A stretch of 64,000 nt of DNA from Corella eumyota (taxonomy: Eukaryota > Chordata > Ascidiacea > Phlebobranchia > Corellidae), in NCBI GenBank assembly GCA_963082875.1, contig OY720100.1, forward strand, positions 3,782,001 through 3,846,000, given 5' to 3'. Shown in pieces: positions 11,133 through 54,724 of the stretch (its first letter is position 1; every line of letters starts with the position of its first letter). Both the position numbers and the translations under genes were made by a program. The notes below the pieces were generated by a model. The model worked only from the letters and a program-made list of their open reading frames with translations, searched no databases and was not told the origin of the DNA.

Positions 11133-13136
11133 CTACATTTTTGACACAGGAGTCAATCCCAATATTTGAAAACATTGGCCAATTACTGCTAAGGTAGCTT
11201 CACAAAGAAGCAGACGATGTTTATGAATTTTAACAATGTCACCGGTTTTTCTATCCTTTTCAACACAATAACAATTGTCGTAAAACTCAGTGAATACAGA
11301 TGATAACTCGTACAAATAATCACATAGAATATGGGGCTCTAAAGCATCACAAACTCGCTGTAAAACCTCAGGAAACCTGGTAAGATACTTCGCAACTTTA
11401 AACTCTTTGGGATGATCAATCGGAAAATTACCACTATTAGAATAGGACTTTGCAGCAGCCATTAGGTCCTCTTTACTAACTTGAGCAGTGCGTGAAATTG
11501 ATTTGATACGAGTGTATGCATATAAAAGATAGGCAGCTGTGTTACCCTTATCATCGAGCATTTTATCGAATGAAAATACATAATCGTTGATCCTGTTATG
11601 ACTAAGATCAGCATACTTAATACATCCATAGGCAACAGCTTGTTTTGCAGCTTTAAACTCATCTTCTGTCAGTTCTTTATTCCTTCCTTTAGCTATAAGC
11701 TTCTCTTCGCATCGTTTTAATCCTTCGTCCAATAATTCCACCAAGCGAATGGTCTCCCCAGATCGCGTTTTAAATTTCTTTCGGTCTTCTCCTAACACAA
11801 CTCCATGACCCACATGCTGAATCCGAGTAGTTTTTGGATCATACCATTCCATTTGTCTTGCTACGGAAAAAATGGCATCAAAGTGAGTTGCCTGCCCGGA
11901 GTCTGTGACATAAACAATTATACCACCTTTTTCCTCACAAATTCGCTGCTTTACACAAGCCATATCGCTTGTATCGTAAGTAAAACCACCATCCGATTTT
12001 ACAATAGTCAATGGAGTTTGACAACCAATTGGAAAAACTAATTTTCTTCCATCTTCTACAACAACTATTCCTTGTTTTTCCATGAGCTTAACAACAACAG
12101 GCATTCTATCTCGATAAAATGATTCACCACGCTCAATTAGATTCCCAATTTTTAGGCGATCATAAATTAATTTGAATTCTTGCCTTGAAACTTCACAGAT
12201 GAGCTGCCACGCCTGTATAAAATCAGGGCTCCCACTTTGCAGTTTAACAACAGACTCATAAGCTCGTTTTTTGAAGTCCGCATCCTCGTCAAAACGCTTT
12301 TTGGACTGTTTGTAAAATGCTTGCAAGTCACTTATAGGTGGAGACTTAGTTTTAAAATCAGGATACTCATCTGTTAAATGAGCAATCAACATTCCAAATT
12401 GGGTTCCCCAATCCCCGACATGATTAAGCCTCAGAACATCATGACCAAAAAACTCAAATAAATTTGAAAGACAATCACCGATAATTGTAGAGCGTAGATG
12501 CCCAACATGCATTTCTTTAGCGATGTTTGGCGAGGAATAATCTATAACCACCCTTGGACACCCTTCATCAAAATGGCTATGATGTACACCATGTATCAAT
12601 ATATCAATCATTGCTTTTTTCAAGAATATTTGTGACAATTTGATGTTGATAAAACCAGGCCCTGAAACGGTGCAACTTTCAATGATCTCACTCTGTGGAA
12701 GATTTTTTACAATTTCTTCGGCAATTAGTTTGGGGGAAGTCTTCACGCCAAGAGCTTTTAACAAGCCAAAAATAGACATCGCATTGTTGCATTGATAGTC
12801 GCCAAATTTTTCATTCTGATTTATAGTAATTGCAACTTGGGGAAAGGTTTTAAGTTGAGGGTAACTTAATTGTATGGATTTCTTGAATAATGCTCCCAAT
12901 TGCTTGGAAACATTGACCATGCCTTTTGAAAAATCAACTTCACTGCTTGTACTAGAGGTTGTTTGTTGTTCCTTTAATAAAGCTCTTTCTAGATGAATGG
13001 CTTGGCAAGCAAGTTTCTCATTCTCAGTTCGTAATCTTTTAACTTCCACGTCGATCTCACTTTTCATTGCTTGAATCTTGTTTATTACATCTGAACCTTC
13101 TTGCCTTTGAGACTCAAACTTCGTAAATACATCCAT
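11133..13136 (-). CDS. RARS1: RARS1, cytosolic arginyl-tRNA synthetase, intronless
   Basis: Charges tRNA-Arg with arginine; in animals it sits in the multi-synthetase complex through its N-terminal helix. One open frame of 667 residues, against 660 in human. Residues 1 to about 65 form a charged heptad-like segment (KIQAMKSEIDVEVKRL) matching the leucine-zipper extension of the complex-bound form. Next come the Arg-tRNA-synthetase N-terminal domain (KFGDYQCNNAMSIFGLL), the class I signature SSPNIAKEMHVGHLRSTIIG (HIGH equivalent HVGH), GDWGTQFGMLIAHL, DGGFTYDTSDMA, the KMSK-equivalent loop GEDRKKFKTRSGET, and the DALR anticodon-binding domain (DYVFSFDKMLDDKGNTAAYLL to ILGLTPVSKM). A poly(A) signal lies on the minus strand near 11088. 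All neighbouring genes have many introns, whereas this coding region has none. Confidence 0.97.
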   Translation of the reverse strand: MDVFTKFESQRQEGSDVINKIQAMKSEIDVEVKRLRTENEKLACQAIHLERALLKEQQTTSSTSSEVDFSKGMVNVSKQLGALFKKSIQLSYPQLKTFPQVAITINQNEKFGDYQCNNAMSIFGLLKALGVKTSPKLIAEEIVKNLPQSEIIESCTVSGPGFINIKLSQIFLKKAMIDILIHGVHHSHFDEGCPRVVIDYSSPNIAKEMHVGHLRSTIIGDCLSNLFEFFGHDVLRLNHVGDWGTQFGMLIAHLTDEYPDFKTKSPPISDLQAFYKQSKKRFDEDADFKKRAYESVVKLQSGSPDFIQAWQLICEVSRQEFKLIYDRLKIGNLIERGESFYRDRMPVVVKLMEKQGIVVVEDGRKLVFPIGCQTPLTIVKSDGGFTYDTSDMACVKQRICEEKGGIIVYVTDSGQATHFDAIFSVARQMEWYDPKTTRIQHVGHGVVLGEDRKKFKTRSGETIRLVELLDEGLKRCEEKLIAKGRNKELTEDEFKAAKQAVAYGCIKYADLSHNRINDYVFSFDKMLDDKGNTAAYLLYAYTRIKSISRTAQVSKEDLMAAAKSYSNSGNFPIDHPKEFKVAKYLTRFPEVLQRVCDALEPHILCDYLYELSSVFTEFYDNCYCVEKDRKTGDIVKIHKHRLLLCEATLAVIGQCFQILGLTPVSKM

Positions 13137-14636
13137 TTTTTTAATTGCTATTTGCAGGTAACAATATAATATTTGTGTCCTAAGATCCTACAGTATTTTG
13201 ATAAAATTAAATTTTAAAATGACATAATGACTTGTTAAGACAAATAAAATAGAATAAACATTAGTGCAAGAACTAACCACTTTACTAATAAAATATGTTT
13301 TCACTACAGAATGAAGATATTTAAATAAAAAATTAATTTTTTTTTTAGTTATTTTACCAAGGATTCAAAAAACTTTTTTTTTAAACAGACCTATTTTTAT
13401 TTGCATTAAACGAACTTGGTAAAAAAAAAGAAAGTGGGGAAAAAAGTTTGATGTGTACTTAGGTTAAGTTAACCACTATTGACTTGTCCTAAAAGAGAAG
13501 TTATTAATGTGCTACATAACAAAAAAATAGGGTACCTATAAACTATACAGGATCGAATGGATCAAATGGATCGAATGGTTATCGAATGGACCGAGTGGAT
13601 CGAATGGATCAAATGGTTATCGAATGGACCGAATGGATCGAATGGATCAAACGGATCAAATGTATATCAAATGGTTATCGAATGGACCGAATGAAACAAA
13701 AATATTGCATAAATTAAACCCTAACCCCGACCCTCACCTATTCAGAATAAGCATAATGCATGCGATCCATTCGATCCATTTGATCCTGTATAGTTTATAG
13801 GTACCGAAAAAAATATAATAAATGATTGATCTGAATTAAAAAGTTAAGCTGTCAAGTGTTACGTATTAAAATGATAAAATTTGTCCTAAACCCAGAAAAC
13901 CCGGAGCTCGTGCAGTCAGACCGTATGTTAACATTATTTAACAGCAAAACCGTGATACCTACCATACAGCCATATGCAGATTGCTTGCTTATTTGTTTGT
14001 CAAAATAAATTTGTTTGTATAAAGATGCATTACTACGTAAGCATGGTCAGTGGACGACGTGACAGTTGTTGTAATATGTTACGTCATAAGTTTTGCTTTA
14101 TCCTCTAATAATTATTAATTTTTTTTTAATTACAGCATTAGGTTAAGAATTTTGAAAAAGTATATACATGTTTGACAAAAATTTATTACGAATACTGATC
14201 GGTTTATTTAATTAAAACTTCTATTTAATCCTTTTAATGCTAACTTTACACAAACGACAATAGGGACACGTTTTATTCTTTTTTGTGCCATCGCATCTGT
14301 CATTTACCAGTGACTTCAGCTACTCACAAATTAAGCGTGATGACGTAAACAATAACAAACTCGTTATATTTACTATTTGGCTATTAGTTAGCTAATTAAT
14401 ATATTTATAACGATCTTCGTTACTTAATTACCACGAATTACAATATAACTATTTAAAGACTAAGGGGTTGGACAATAAAGTTAGACAGGAAGTAATCTTA
14501 GCCTGAATTTTGTTTACCATATGACTGTCACAGTCTATATTTAGCAACACACTATACTTTTGGCGCGTTTATTTTTATAGGTCCAAAGTTAGTTAGTGTA
14601 TATGGGTTTGTTTTTATAGTTTAAGGAGAAAAACAA
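13137..14636. other. RARS1-SMCO4 intergenic region
   Basis: About 1.5 kb between divergent genes, holding both promoters. It contains the inverted-repeat element at 13531..13805. The rest is AT-rich, with runs of t and a near 13330..13390 and a cggagctcgtgcagtcagac patch near 13900. No gene is seen. Confidence 0.5.
13531..13805. mobile_element. Short TIR element with internal minisatellite (MITE-like)
   Basis: The ends are inverted copies: ggtacctataaactatacag at 13531 is matched by its reverse complement ending at 13805, perfect over about 24 bases and near-perfect for about 15 more. The left half continues into an array of short units of the form gaatggatcaaatggatc, with ttatcgaatggaccga variants. 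The right half holds unique sequence (taaccccgaccctcacctat) before the closing repeat. There is no coding capacity. The size and long terminal inverted repeats suggest a non-autonomous DNA transposon; no clear target-site duplication is visible apart from the palindromic ggtacc at each end. Confidence 0.65.
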
Positions 14637-14770
14637 ATGGGTATGAATTTGGGTTTTAATTGTTATGGTTCTTAAGTAGGGTAAAACCTAAAATGATTAA
14701 ATACTAAAACCAGTTAATTTAAAAACAGGTAACACAATTTTTGGGTTGAAAAAGGTGTGTTAATTCAGTT

Positions 14771-14962
14771 ATGAAAACCCTAAACAACAAAAAATGGAAT
14801 GCGAAGGAAACTTCAAAAATGAAAGCAGCACGCCGGGAAAAAGACAAACAAATTTATAGACAACTTTACACTGTTGTTTTACCTTCTTTAACTGCTGGAT
14901 TTTTACTACTTGTTTTCTTTTTATATCTTAATACAAAAACTGGACCAAAAGCTGAATTGTAA
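14771..14962 (+). CDS. SMCO4: SMCO4, single-pass membrane and coiled-coil protein 4
   Basis: A 63-residue protein of unknown biochemical role. It aligns along its length with vertebrate SMCO4 (59 residues): the N-terminal charged stretch contains KETSKMKAARREKDKQ, and the family signature QLYTVVLPSLTAGFLLLVFF forms the single membrane helix at about residues 34-55, followed by a short tail. The start is chosen because M-K-x-L matches the family start and lies 3 bp after a splice-acceptor-like aattcag at 14762..14768, consistent with either spliced-leader trans-splicing (known in ascidians) or a 5' intron. A second in-frame ATG could be joined from 14637 (atgg followed by gtatga at 14641), which would add only two residues. 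A poly(A) signal aataaa lies near 15182. Confidence 0.88.
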   Translation: MKTLNNKKWNAKETSKMKAARREKDKQIYRQLYTVVLPSLTAGFLLLVFFLYLNTKTGPKAEL

Positions 14963-16337
14963 AATGCCATGAAAGTTTAAAATATTAGTTTATTTTTTTA
15001 GTAGTGTTAGTTACACTCAGAAAAAAGTGTTTATTCAGTCTATACTGTTTTCTAATTGATTTAAAAGATTTTAATTATTTGTTTTTGGTGCCTTTTATGT
15101 TTTTTTTTATGTATTTCTGTCTAAACAACTTGTATCAGACTTTTACAATATAAATTGGTTTGTATTTTTAACTTATTGCCAAATAAAAATATTGAACTTT
15201 ATGGCCTTTAAAATGTTCCCTCCCCCATTTAAAGAACTCTGATGCAAAATATTGAAAAATGTTGTAAATTTTGGCCAAAAATTTAGTAAAAAAAAACAAA
15301 AATATTTCATACTTATTAAATTGTTCAAAAATAACATGTCAATTCAAAATTTTTTTTTAAATTTTTGTTGTTTTTTTTACCTGAAACCTATTAGTCAAAG
15401 TGCCTTTGAAGCTTTTATAATAAATAACTAAAAAACTAAAATGTTTTTGTTTAATATATATATATAAGATATATTTAGATTTGATCTGTAAATAGAACAC
15501 CCAAATGAGCGATTTACTTGGCAAATATTTAGGCAGTCAGTTTACTCCGTAGCTACGCGGGCTACAGTTTAACAATGTTTGCCAAAAATATGGCGCAATA
15601 GTTCAGGTCAATAACTTCCAAATCGAAAAATGCCCCAATATTACCGAAAACCTTTCAATTTAATGAAAATTTTCCTGAAAACGACAAAAAATGTGCTATC
15701 GTCGCTAAAATTACATTTATGAGCTTGGTTTTTGGTAAAATGGGTTTCGGTAATATGCCATCACTTCCCAATTCCAAACAAATAAAAAACAAAATATTGA
15801 TTGAATGCCTGGATTATTTCAAGTTAATTCCCCAACGCACCAAAAAAAGGAATTTTAAAACAAGTTTCGTTTACCTTTTATGCCCACAAATTACTTGATT
15901 AAAATGTAAGACTAAATTTCCGGTTATGTCACAAATTTCCGGTTCCAAGTGAAACCTAATATTCAAAATTTACAACTTTCTATTTGATTACATCGAAATT
16001 GATATTACTAATATTTGTGTAAAATTATAGCGTAATCCGTGACGAGAAAGGGTACTGACCGTCGACCGACGTCAAAAAAACTGTTTTCCGTGGTATTTAT
16101 ATACATTACGTATGGTGTTGATGACACAGCCAAATACGATTTTTCACGTGACCACATTCTTTTATGACGCACTTAACGAGAATATCGTGTTGTGAAAGAG
16201 AAAGGAAAAAGGCAAACAGCGTAAACAATATCGGAGACACTTCTTTAAAGCGAGGCCGCGTCGAAATCGATTCATTTCGATTATAAACCTTCAGCTAAAG
16301 GATCAATTAAAATTTAAAGAACTTATAAAGAATCAAA
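14963..16337. other. SMCO4-DUSP intergenic region
   Basis: About 1.4 kb. The left part is the SMCO4 3' region. Around 15500..15800 there is a locally GC-richer, repeat-like patch with gtaaaatgggtttcggtaat, related in wording to patches near 19960 and 24520. The right part is the DUSP upstream region with tatttatataca at about 16095, which could act as a TATA box about 240 bp before the start codon. No gene is seen. Confidence 0.45.
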
Positions 16338-18941
16338 ATGAACAACGTAATCAGCGCATCACAACTAGCTCGACTTATTGAATGTAATAGTAAAGTTATT
16401 ATAATAGACTGTAGATCATTTCTACTCTTCAACCAATGCCATGTTGCAAACGCTGTCAACATTAGATGTAATAGTATTATGAGGAGGCGTTCCAGAGGAT
16501 TATTTACCCTAGAAAACGCCATTATAAACGGTGATAAGAGACAAATGTACATTGATGGAAAATACGACGCAGTTATTGTTTACGACGACTTCGTAGGCAC
16601 CGAACAAGAACTCCAGAAAGCGAAGTTGACTTCAAAAATGGTCTACGAAACTTTACAGAAAAATTCCCCGCCCTTAACGACGGTCAAGTACCTTATCGGT
16701 AAGTAAATTTAATAACGTGAAAAATAGCCTTAATAGAAATCTTATTTTAGTGAGGTAATCTTTAAACTGTACAAAAATTTTTATTAATTTTAAAATTTAC
16801 GTTACTAGGTGGTTTCAGTAATTTTCGAAGTCATTTTTCGCCGTTGTGTGAAGAACTCGCAACGCCAGCAACCACCCCCAACTCCCCAATCGACACCCCT
16901 TGTGACTTGACACCCTCTTACGATCAGGTAATACTTTAAATATTGACATAATAACACCCACACTAGGCAGCTTACACTTAAGCCCAGTGACGTACGGTCT
17001 AGCTTTTCAACCCACGCATAAACAATGGGGCGACCATTTTGTAAAAAGGAACAAATTTATTTCTAAAATTACTTCAGTCATTCAAATATTAGTTTTGTGT
17101 AAATTAAACCCACATGTAGACAAATGTTTTATGTAAATAATATCGCAAACACTAAATTAGTCAACACAGGGTAGGGTTACAATATAACATGTAAATAGGT
17201 ATTGTTACATTGAGGATAAAGTGAAATTAAATATTATGAATTTTTCAGGGCGTACCGGTCGAAATTTTGCCCCACCTTTATCTGGGTTCTGCCTTTCACG
17301 CTTCCAGACAAGAAGAATTGAAAAAACTCGGAATAACGGCTGTAATAAACGCAAGTTCGACTTGCAAGAATCACTTCCCTGAAGCTTTTTCGTACAAGAG
17401 AATCCCAGTTGAAGACAACTCGAACGCGGATATAAGCTCCTGGTTTCACGAATCAATTAATTTTATCGGTAAGTTACCAAAAAAAAATATTTGTTATAAT
17501 AAAACCAAAAATATTCCTTTAAAATTACAACCTGCGCGATTTAAAAAAAAAATTATATCAAAGGTTAAGATTATGGTTTCATATTGTTTTGTAATTAAAA
17601 TTTTATTAATCTACAATATCAAAAACGTGTAATTAAATTTGCAAGCTTATCGTTATCGCTGGGAGTCCGTGTTTTAAGTGCTACACTGTTGCCTTGCGAT
17701 GACGAAATGCCATAACATCATTTTGACAAATTCGGTTGCATTACCGCATGCAAGCACAATTCCGGCTTTGTGTTAGCCGAGCGATTTATCTCAATCTCGC
17801 GTGCGAAAACCTGTTATAATGAGCTCAATGTTAGAGTCGTTTGAAGGCTTAATCGAATCGTAATCATCGCTTCGGTCTGCGCCGTCAACCTGACATTAGG
17901 CCTACGAAAACATCGAATCGCTTCATCAGACCTAGAAAAGGTTAAGCTTAGAATTTTGTTTACCACAGAGGCAGAGCGGGCTTGGCAAAAGCGCTCAGCC
18001 GCTCAATATTAAATCCCGTATATGGCAATAAAAGATGCGGCCTGCGTAGACTCCTGCGTCATCGGCTAATTGTGTTTACACATTGACGTTTATAGACAGT
18101 ATGTGGCATTTGCAGAAGCGATGTTGCAAATGAAGCCAAATAATTGTGTAATACGCCCTAAATAGAAACACGTTACATAAACGAGTAATATTAATAATCA
18201 TTGAGCAATTATGCGGAAATATCTAAACATTAATATTACGGTTTTCGAGATTACATGACATAACATGTCGTAATGAATATATTTTTGGAGTTTTTAAATT
18301 AAATAATATTAATTACATTTTTTAATTAATTTTTTTTGTACAGAATTCCTAATTCGATATTTTGAAATTAAATTTTTTTTTTTTTTTTTATAGATCAAGA
18401 AAAAAAACATGGGGGCAAGGTTTTTGTTCACTGCTATGCTGGTGTCAGTCGATCCGCGACAATTTGTCTCGCTTACCTTATCGTTCAACAGAAAATCTCC
18501 TTAAACGAGGCGTTTCGTTATGTCAAGAGCAGGCGAAGCGTAATTTCGCCGAACTTTAACTTTATGGGCCAACTAGTCTCGCTCGAGAACAACATCAAGC
18601 TGTTGGGTGCAAATAACAAAGTCGCCCGCGCAAAAGACGACATGGACTATGAAGTACAATCCGAAAACACCCCGCCAAAAAATTCGACGACAAAACAAGA
18701 TTGCAATGCCTTTGCTGGAAAACTATACAGAAGAAGAGCAGCCACATCTTATTTTCCCTTATCGCCATCAGCTAACCTTTTTCGGGAAAATGAAGAATCG
18801 AATAAAAGATGCTTAACAGCACCAGCCTACAAGTCCGACTCTTCTTTTGTCTTCCCGGATCACACTGCCACTTGTAAGGCACAATCTTCTATGCACGACA
18901 GCATCTTTCCAGTAACCAAACCTTTTACTTTAACTCGATAA
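16338..18941 (+). CDS. MAP kinase phosphatase, DUSP1/2/4/5 type
   Basis: A dual-specificity phosphatase that removes phosphate from Tyr and Thr in the activation loop of MAP kinases. Exons 16338..16698, 16809..16927, 17249..17468 and 18394..18941 join exactly to 415 residues. Residues 1 to about 120 form the rhodanese-like MAPK-docking domain (KVIIIDCRSFLLFNQCHVANA). It contains the basic kinase-interaction motif SIMRRRSRGLFTLENA, equivalent to the RRR cluster of DUSP1. A short linker rich in T, P and S follows. The catalytic domain has VEILPHLYLGSAFHASRQ, the general acid in IPVEDNSNADISSWF, and the P-loop HCYAGVSRSATICLAYL with the nucleophile at about Cys247. Vertebrate DUSP1/4 have Q where Y follows this Cys. 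The serine-rich tail after NFMGQLVSLENN is about 120 residues, longer than in DUSP1. The signal aataaa lies 16 bp after the stop. Exact paralogue not assigned. Confidence 0.93.
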
Positions 18942-20081
18942 AGATACGTTGGTGCTAATAAAAACAGTCTAACCAGAGCTGGTATTTGGTTTTGTCTGTT
19001 TTTTGTAAAATCACGTTTCTTGACCTGCCTACGTCATCAAGTTGTTGGTCATGTGATGATTAAAAATATGTCATTAAACGAACATCACGTAATTAACTCT
19101 ATGAACAACGACATTAATTTTATTATATGACATAATAGGCCCTTTTCTTTAAAAATAAACCTTGGTACGTATATCTTAAACTGTGCAATAACTTATTCTT
19201 CCGTTATAATACTGCTGCGTAATTTTTATTTATTTTTTATACACTTTGTTGTTACTTTATAACAGTGCTTTTTTATACAATTTTTTTTATATATGATACA
19301 CCGTTGTCTGTGCCATATATATATGCTCGCAATAAAAAAACACACAAAAATATATTATTTGTTGTAGTATGTATTATAAAGCAAGGCAGTGGTAGTGAGT
19401 TCTTGAAAAAAATGGACGCTTGAGAATTTGAAAAAAAAAATTGGACAATTATTTTTTCTCGGTATTGCAAGCTTCAGAAATTATCGCTCAGAATAAAAAG
19501 CATATTAATAAGTACTTGTGATGCTTGGAAAAAGTATATTCCAATTATTAATTAATCATATCATGAGGATGCATATGTATGTGATTTTTTTCACCAAATA
19601 TGTATTTTTAGAAATTTTGAGGTTTCAAATTATTTTTAAATTTCAAGTAAATAGGGATTGTAAAAGGGTTATCTTTACTAGTATTCGCCTATATTTATAA
19701 CTATATGACCGAAAAGACAATTTCTCAAAAACAAAATTTTAAAATTACTTTATAATTTAAAATTATTTTTTTGTAATTAAAGAGCAATAAAGGTAGGGTA
19801 AGCCGTAAAATACCCTGCCCCCTTTTAAAGGGAAAAAAACACCCTTTCGTTTACCAAGCCCCACTTCTGAAGAGCAAGAAGGGGTAAGGTGACCGAAAAT
19901 ATCTTAGAAAAATTGTGTTTTTGGGATAAAAATGGCTTTGATGTTTATTTGGCCGAATATTTCTTAGGTAAAATGGTTTTTGGTCATACAGCAGTAATTT
20001 CATTGGCTGAATTTGACCAAATTAAACAAAAACGGCATAATTTTTTTTTTCGAAAAACAGAGGCAGATAAAAGGATAAAAT
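18942..20081. other. Gap between convergent DUSP and EZH2
   Basis: AT-rich 1.1 kb carrying both 3' regions. A minus-strand poly(A) signal (tttatt on plus, near 19944) fits EZH2. Around 19800..20000 there is repeat-like sequence with gtaaaatggtttttggtcat. Open frames near 19273 and 19518 have no coding character. Confidence 0.5.
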
Positions 20082-29834
<9,753 letters not shown>

Positions 29835-30313
29835 AATGGTTACTAAAGTAATTTAAAAATTACACAAACTACAACTATTTTTTATGAATGGTAAATACAT
29901 TTTTTTAGAATAACCATTATTCTAAAATATTTTTTTAATTTGCGATACTTGATAGGCTATTTAATTTAAACTGTCTTTTTTTTAAATTGCATTGTTTTTA
30001 GTTATAACTGATGATAGAACTGGCATGTAGTAATGTTATTAATTCACAACAATTTCTGCTATTCACTACAAAGAACAGAAAAACCCAGTCGCCGATCAAT
30101 AACCATGCTTAGTAAGAATTAATTCGGGGATTCACCGATTTTGCCGCGAAAGAACAAAGAACATAACTCTAGTACGAATAAGACATAAAAATTCACCATT
30201 TTAAAATTTATTTTATTGCATATCGTTAAAACACTTGCCATTTAATATTTAACTAAATTCTTCTCATTTTAGTTTTGTAAATTAAAAACAAATACGTAAA
30301 TTAAAATTTAATG
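29835..30313. promoter_or_regulatory. EZH2 upstream region and TMED6 3' region
   Basis: 479 bp between the TMED6 stop and the EZH2 start, both minus. The EZH2 promoter or trans-splice site must lie here. A GC-richer patch (cagtcgccgatcaataacca) sits near 30085. No clear core motif is seen. Confidence 0.4.
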
Positions 30314-31376
30314 CTAAGCTCTAGGTTTGTGAGTTGGAGTGCTTGTTGATAGTCTAAATAGCCTTTTTACCGCATAGGTTTGTGTGTAAGCAATTACGAT
30401 CAACGAAAGGCTGACAAACATTGATAATCTAAAATAAACAACATAAAATATGTAACAAAAAAACGCTATATATTTAATGTTATAAGCAAAAGCATTAATA
30501 TCACCTTGTAATATATAAAGCGTTTTCTTCCATGTAAGCTAAATCTCCCGCTTCAAGTCTTCTCAAAAACGACATATGGTGCCACAGAACAAACATGGAC
30601 CGGTTAATAATTAGAGTAGAATTCTAAATAAAGCATATTAAAATATTTGCTGGATTAACAAATAATGCAAAACTCGACAGCATAGGTTTTGTTGTTACCA
30701 TTAAAACTTCGTAAGATTCTGAGTCTGTACTATTCGTGTTTTCTAAAGTGACTTCTTCAATTTTTTCCCAAGGATTCAATATTCCAATATAAACTTGAAC
30801 CTTCTTTTCAAGAAATCGGCCCATAAAATTGCTAAAACAAAACTCGTACACTCCTGCAAAAACAAAAATCCAGATAAGAATTAATATATAAAAGCTTGTA
30901 GATGCTAACTCTACCTGTGTCGACTATAGGCAGTGCTGGTAAATCCAACTGTTGTTCGTATTGTTCTGCATGCAGAACTTTCTTATTTGGATCACTTATC
31001 ATTACTGATAAAACGTTTGATGAAACAGAAGTAGAGCCTGTAAGTACCTTTAAAAGAGTTTCTTTTTGTTTATATTTGATAACTATCGACAAATTTATAC
31101 TTTTACCTTCTTTTGGTATAAATAAAAACAAATATTAAAACCTTGCTTAAAACATAGATATTACCCTACCTTAAATGAGAATGAAAGTTTTGCACCGGTC
31201 TTTATGTTTTGGTAAAAACATTCTCTGACTCTGCGCTGCAAGATAAAAGCAAACTCGATGGTATGGTGAGGTGAAATCTCAGCATAATCGACATAGCCTT
31301 CCGATTCGGCCTTTTCAACAAACCCAATACAGAGAACAAATAATACAACAACACAAAAACCAACTTTGTTTCTCAT
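30314..31376 (-). CDS. TMED6: TMED6-like p24 (GOLD domain) cargo receptor
   Basis: p24 proteins are type I membrane proteins that cycle between ER and Golgi and help package cargo into COPII/COPI vesicles. Exons 31170..31376, 30915..31047, 30699..30853, 30505..30623 and 30314..30428 join to 242 residues (human TMED6: 240). Residues 1-26 are a signal peptide (VGFCVVVLFVLCIGFVEKAES). The GOLD domain carries the two family cysteines, in RRVRECFYQNI and GVYEFCFSNFMGRF. The helical stalk contains FVLWHHMSFLRRLEAGD. One membrane helix (LSMFVSLSLIVIAYTQTYA) precedes a short tail KRLFRLSTSTPTHKPRA. The KRLF start and KPR-plus-one-residue end match TMED6 (KRLF...KKPRC) better than the KRFF/K(R)R tails of TMED1/5/3. 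Paralogue assignment is good but not certain. Confidence 0.85.
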
Positions 31377-31809
31377 TCTAATTTATTTTAAAAGTTATGC
31401 CCAGTTTTTTAAAAATAGAACTTTACAACAGTAACTGTAGAAGTAACATGTTGCCTGCGAATTCGCCGGCTGGAACTGTGTCTGTGACGTCATTAAGCAA
31501 GCACTGTTGTAAATTGGTTGCGTCGAAAAACAAACAACGTTGTCAAATGCTTGGCAAAAATTAATATGAAAATGTCTTATCTATCTTTAAAAGAAATCTA
31601 GGTCCAAATGTCGTAAGGATTTTATTTTAAATAATTAGCTAATGTGCGAGTATAAGTGTAAAATTGATTTAAATTAGATTTACAAAATATATACAATACT
31701 ATTTCTTAATTTAAATATACAAAAAATTACATCTACTTAATATATAAAACCACTTCTTCTTAATAATACATTATTTATATATTTAAGACACAAAATTTTG
31801 TTACAATTA
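31377..31809. other. Gap between the GH31 gene and TMED6
   Basis: 433 bp, minus-strand genes on both sides. The right part is the 3' end of the alpha-glucosidase gene; the left part (gcctgcgaattcgccggctg near 31455, gtgacgtcattaag near 31482) is GC-richer and probably the TMED6 promoter. It contains a tgacgtca CRE-like palindrome. Confidence 0.45.

Positions 31810-54724
<22,915 letters not shown>

Noticed and set aside
16307-16552. A minus-strand hydrophobic frame of 81 codons
   Set aside because: It is the antisense of DUSP exon 1; there is no sign of a separate gene.
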